34,923 nucleotides of DNA from Streptomyces sp. AA1529. GTDB taxonomy: Bacteria > Actinomycetota > Actinomycetes > Streptomycetales > Streptomycetaceae. Below the pieces are notes generated by a model. It was not told the DNA's origin, did not search any database, and was given only the letters and a program-made list of their open reading frames with translations. Positions 32,710-34,923 of this stretch are shown piece by piece. Where the stretch lies: NCBI RefSeq assembly GCF_000280905.1, contig NZ_ALAP01000016.1, positions 1-34,923 on the forward strand, written 5' to 3'. The position numbers and the translations under genes were made by a program. Numbering within the stretch: the first letter of the stretch is position 1; each line of letters begins with the position of its first letter.

Positions 32710-33737
32710 GCCCTGCGCCCCCTTCGCCCTCGAACAACGGGGAGGCGGCCGCGGGCACGGTGACGACGTTCGACGGCTTCGCCCGGTTCGCCCACGCCGC
32801 ACCCCCCACGCCGCCGCAGCCGGGCCAGGCACCCCGCTCGGCGGAAGAACGCCTGGCCTACCACTCGCAGTTCGTCACCGTGCGCACCCCGGCCATCGAA
32901 TCCCTGGCACGCCAGGTCCGCACTCTGATGGTCCTGGGCCGCCACCAGCAGGCCACCGCCCGGCCGTCGCTGATCGTCACCGGCCCGGCCACCACCGGCA
33001 AGACCACCGCGCTGCTCCAGGTCGGCCGTACCTGCCACCTCGCCCACACCCGTCGCGCCCGCCCGGGCGACACCAGCGTGCCCGTCGCCTACGTGCTGGT
33101 ACCGCCCGGCGCCACCGCCAAGACCCTGGCCGCCGAGTTCGCCCGCTACCTCGGCATCCCCGTGGCCGGCCGCATGACCACCGCGCAGATCACGACTGCC
33201 GTCTGCCACACCTACACCACGGCCGGCGTCGCACTCGTGCTGATCGACGAGATCCACCGGCTCAACCCGCGCTCCTCCAGCGGCGCGGAGGCCGCCGACT
33301 GGCTCAAGGACCTCACCGAACGTATCGGCGCCACATTCGTCTACGCAGGCATCGATGTCACCGCCAGCGCCGTTTTCAGCGGAGTACGCGGCGCACAGCT
33401 GGCCGGACGCGCCTCCCTGATCGACTGCGGAGCGCTGCCCGCCCGCGCCGGCCACCGCGAGCCGTTCCGCGAGCTGATCACCACCCTGGAAGCCGCCCTC
33501 GACCTCACCGCGCACCGCACCGGCAGCCTGCCCAGGCTGGCGCCCTACCTGCACGAACGGACCGCCGGACGCATCGGCAGCCTCTCACGCCTGATCCGCC
33601 AGGCCGCCATCGAAGCCATCTGCGACGGCACCGAGCGCATCACCAAGACCCTGCTGGACACCATCGCACTGGACCACCTCGCCGAAGAGCACTACCGGCC
33701 CCGCACCCCCGCCCGCCGCACCCGACCCGACCGGTGA
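32706..33737 (+). CDS. tnsC: TnsC/TniB-type AAA+ ATPase
   Basis: The product has 343 residues from GTG 32706, overlapping the TnsB stop by 4 nt. Walker A is GPATTGKTT with K99; Walker B is LVLIDEIHRL with D181 and E182. A preceding region (LAYHSQFVTVRTPAIESLA) is the lead-in helix usual for this family. The C-terminal part (LPRLAPYLHERTAGRIGSLS, then RLIRQAAIEAI) is the helical lid typical of TniB/TnsC. The ATPase forms filaments on DNA, carries target information from TniQ and activates TnsB. It is the hub that would hold both TnsB copies through their tails. The start is fixed by the GTGA overlap; an in-frame GTG one codon earlier is equivalent. Confidence 0.9.
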   Translation: MSPAPPSPSNNGEAAAGTVTTFDGFARFAHAAPPTPPQPGQAPRSAEERLAYHSQFVTVRTPAIESLARQVRTLMVLGRHQQATARPSLIVTGPATTGKTTALLQVGRTCHLAHTRRARPGDTSVPVAYVLVPPGATAKTLAAEFARYLGIPVAGRMTTAQITTAVCHTYTTAGVALVLIDEIHRLNPRSSSGAEAADWLKDLTERIGATFVYAGIDVTASAVFSGVRGAQLAGRASLIDCGALPARAGHREPFRELITTLEAALDLTAHRTGSLPRLAPYLHERTAGRIGSLSRLIRQAAIEAICDGTERITKTLLDTIALDHLAEEHYRPRTPARRTRPDR

Positions 33738-34657
33738 CCGCCCCCACCCGGACCCACCCCACGCCCGCGGTGCTGCCCGGCACGATGTGGCCCAGCCCGC
33801 CCGGTGCGCTGCGCGTGCGACCGCTGCCCCGCGAAACGCCAGCCTCCTACCTCACCCGCCTCGCCGCCGCCTACCACCTCTCCCCCGCCCACCTCCTCGA
33901 CGGCCTGCACATCACCGCCACCGGCACCCCCGCCGCCCCACACGCCACCGAACTCCACCTCAGCTGCGAAGCCGCCCGCCGCCTGGCCGCCTTCACCCGC
34001 ATCCCGCCCGCCCACCTCAACCGCGCACTGACCCGCCGGCCCCTACCCGCCACCATCGCCACCGCGCCCACCGCCACCGCCCGCTGGCAGCCCCTCGCCC
34101 CCGCCGTGCAGCCCCTGCCGACCTGCAACGCCTGCACCCTGCGCCGCCCGCCCCACCACGCCTCCCCCGCGTGGATCCACCCCGCGCCCGACCTGCCCCG
34201 GGCCATGATCTACACCCGTCACCAGCAAGCCTCCAGCGACCCCCGACACCGCGCCCCCCTCGACATCCGCACCCTGCCCGAACTCACCCACGCCCGCCTC
34301 ACCGCCCGCCGACCACCCACCACGGCTTCCCTGAGCTGGGCCACCACGATCACCACCCGCTGGTACGACCACCACCAGCACCTCCACACCCGCTGGCACA
34401 CCCGCCTGCACCAGCTCACCACCGCCAACCCCCACCTCACCCCAGGCCCGGCCTCCCCCAACCTGACCTGCCGGGGCCTGGTCACCTACCCCGAAACCCT
34501 CACCCTCGCCACAACCCTCGACCGCCTCCCCCGCCACACCCCCCTGACCCGCACCCAGCAGACCGCCTTCCTCCACCACCTCGCCCGCCGCCTCCACCTG
34601 ACCCGCCTCGCACCCGCCGACCACGACCTGCTCTGGCAACGCCTCACCACCCGCTGA
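33734..34657 (+). CDS. tniQ: TniQ-family protein with reduced zinc finger
   Basis: The product has 307 residues from GTG 33734, overlapping the TnsC stop by 4 nt. The N-terminus reads LPRETPASYLTRLAAAYHLS, the TniQ opening with the PRETPxSYLxRLA motif. A zinc-finger start C131-x2-C134 is present, but the second pair is eroded: the family's VCPRH is replaced by IYTRH, so one cysteine is lost. The protein is shorter than the TniQ near tpg, ending after a helical segment (QQTAFLHHLARRLHL). TniQ links target selection to TnsC. Codon use is extreme, dominated by CAC, ACC, CGC and CCC, so the protein is very rich in H, T, R and P. No guide-RNA or CRISPR effector gene is seen, so the target factor is unknown. 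Confidence 0.85.
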   Translation: MTAPTRTHPTPAVLPGTMWPSPPGALRVRPLPRETPASYLTRLAAAYHLSPAHLLDGLHITATGTPAAPHATELHLSCEAARRLAAFTRIPPAHLNRALTRRPLPATIATAPTATARWQPLAPAVQPLPTCNACTLRRPPHHASPAWIHPAPDLPRAMIYTRHQQASSDPRHRAPLDIRTLPELTHARLTARRPPTTASLSWATTITTRWYDHHQHLHTRWHTRLHQLTTANPHLTPGPASPNLTCRGLVTYPETLTLATTLDRLPRHTPLTRTQQTAFLHHLARRLHLTRLAPADHDLLWQRLTTR

Positions 34658-34923
34658 ACCAACCCACACCCACACCGCCCCAGCCCCCACACACAGCCAA
34701 CCAGCACCGACACCTATAGACGCACCAACCACACTGAGCAAAAACCACCACACCGCCCAGCACACTGCGCAACACCAAACACTCAGCTCACCCCACGTAT
34801 CCCCCGACACCGGACACTCGGTTCCGCATAAACCCCACCGACTGACCAGGACTACCACCCAGTACAACTGAACAACAGCAGGCCACAATCAAGATCAATA
34901 AGCACACCATCAGCTACGCCATA
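34658..34923. other. AT-richer non-coding tail of the window
   Basis: No gene or RNA can be supported here. Composition changes sharply: the plus strand is A/C-rich and clearly lower in GC than the rest, and it lacks long open frames in strand-appropriate codon use. Short repeats of CCGACACC-like words occur at about 34707 and 34805. It may include the right transposon end or a regulatory region, but no paired terminal repeat could be found in the window. Confidence 0.4.

Larger units (their letters stand above)
27707..34657 (+). mobile_element. Tn7/Tn5053-like transposition module (ends not found)
   Basis: Five genes in one direction encode, in order, a TnsA-like protein, two TnsB-like transposases, a TnsC-type ATPase and a TniQ. 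Each stop overlaps the next GTG by 4 nt (GTGA) at 28549, 30559, 32706 and 33734, so it is one translationally coupled operon. The listed limits are those of the genes; I could not find paired terminal inverted repeats or a target duplication. Tn7-family elements move by DDE chemistry with TnsC and TniQ choosing the target. Only the second TnsB here has a complete active site, and the TnsA is catalytically blank, so any movement would be of the TnsA-independent, cointegrate-forming kind. Confidence 0.8.

Noticed and set aside
34658..34923. A second telomere at the right edge
   Set aside because: There are no GCTGCGC-type hairpins or palindrome I. It is low-complexity A/C-rich DNA cut off by the window.
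27525..34923. Terminal inverted repeats marking the ends of the Tn7-like element
   Set aside because: GACACCGG-like words occur near 27590 and 34805 but in the same orientation and without length, so they are not a pair of ends.
1..34923. CRISPR array, tRNA, rRNA or a guide-RNA-dependent effector that would make the Tn7-like module a CRISPR-associated transposon
   Set aside because: No spaced direct repeats, cloverleaf or rRNA-like stretches were seen, and no Cas12k- or Cascade-like proteins are encoded.

Overview
The window is the end of a linear replicon from a high-GC actinomycete, almost certainly Streptomyces or a close relative. Bases 1-13 are the classic Streptomyces telomere palindrome I, and a ladder of hairpins with GCTGCGC-type apexes follows to about base 315. 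A telomere-associated protein (Tap) gene and a terminal protein (Tpg) gene lie together at 21.4-24.2 kb. I cannot tell a chromosome arm from a linear plasmid. The right edge is not a telomere; it is simply where the window stops.

Region by region. 0-0.5 kb: telomere. 0.5-3.1 kb: a 55-residue membrane-type protein, a frameshifted MerR-like gene and an NAD(P)-dependent sugar-nucleotide reductase/epimerase. 3.6-9.3 kb: a co-directional set made of an 817-residue protein of unknown family, a GIY-YIG-like nuclease and a helicase-nuclease fusion broken by one in-frame TAG. 9.5-13.6 kb: a Mrr-like PD-(D/E)XK protein, a second protein with a C-terminal PD-(D/E)XK-type nuclease, and an unknown gene. 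13.8-14.5 kb: a toxin-antitoxin-like pair behind a perfect 19-bp palindrome. 14.7-16.9 kb: a Ser/Thr kinase fused to an abortive-infection-type N-terminal part. 17.1-18.5 kb, minus strand: a helix-turn-helix protein. The 3.6-18.5 kb stretch reads as a defence/accessory island.

18.8-24.2 kb is the linear-end maintenance block. A telomere-type SF2 helicase with four helicase-associated repeats (minus strand) diverges from tap-tpg, and three GTAC sites 11 bp apart lie between them. A TniQ-family gene with a frameshift follows tpg by 49 bp, then come two genes of unknown function.

27.7-34.7 kb is a Tn7/Tn5053-like transposition operon in the order TnsA-like, TnsB-like 1, TnsB-like 2, TnsC, TniQ. 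All four junctions carry 4-nt GTGA overlaps. The TnsA-like protein lacks all three catalytic residues. TnsB-like 1 lacks two of its three DDE residues and has a frameshift in a C7 tract. TnsB-like 2 has an intact DD(35)E triad. Both TnsB copies keep the same C-terminal tail, which resembles a TnsC-binding hook. A dead TnsA-TnsB pair kept beside an active TnsB, close to the telomere-capping genes and a second TniQ, is the most unusual thing here.

Four genes are broken by single-base changes or a single stop. This could be subtelomeric decay or sequencing error, and raw reads would decide. I saw no rRNA, tRNA or CRISPR array.
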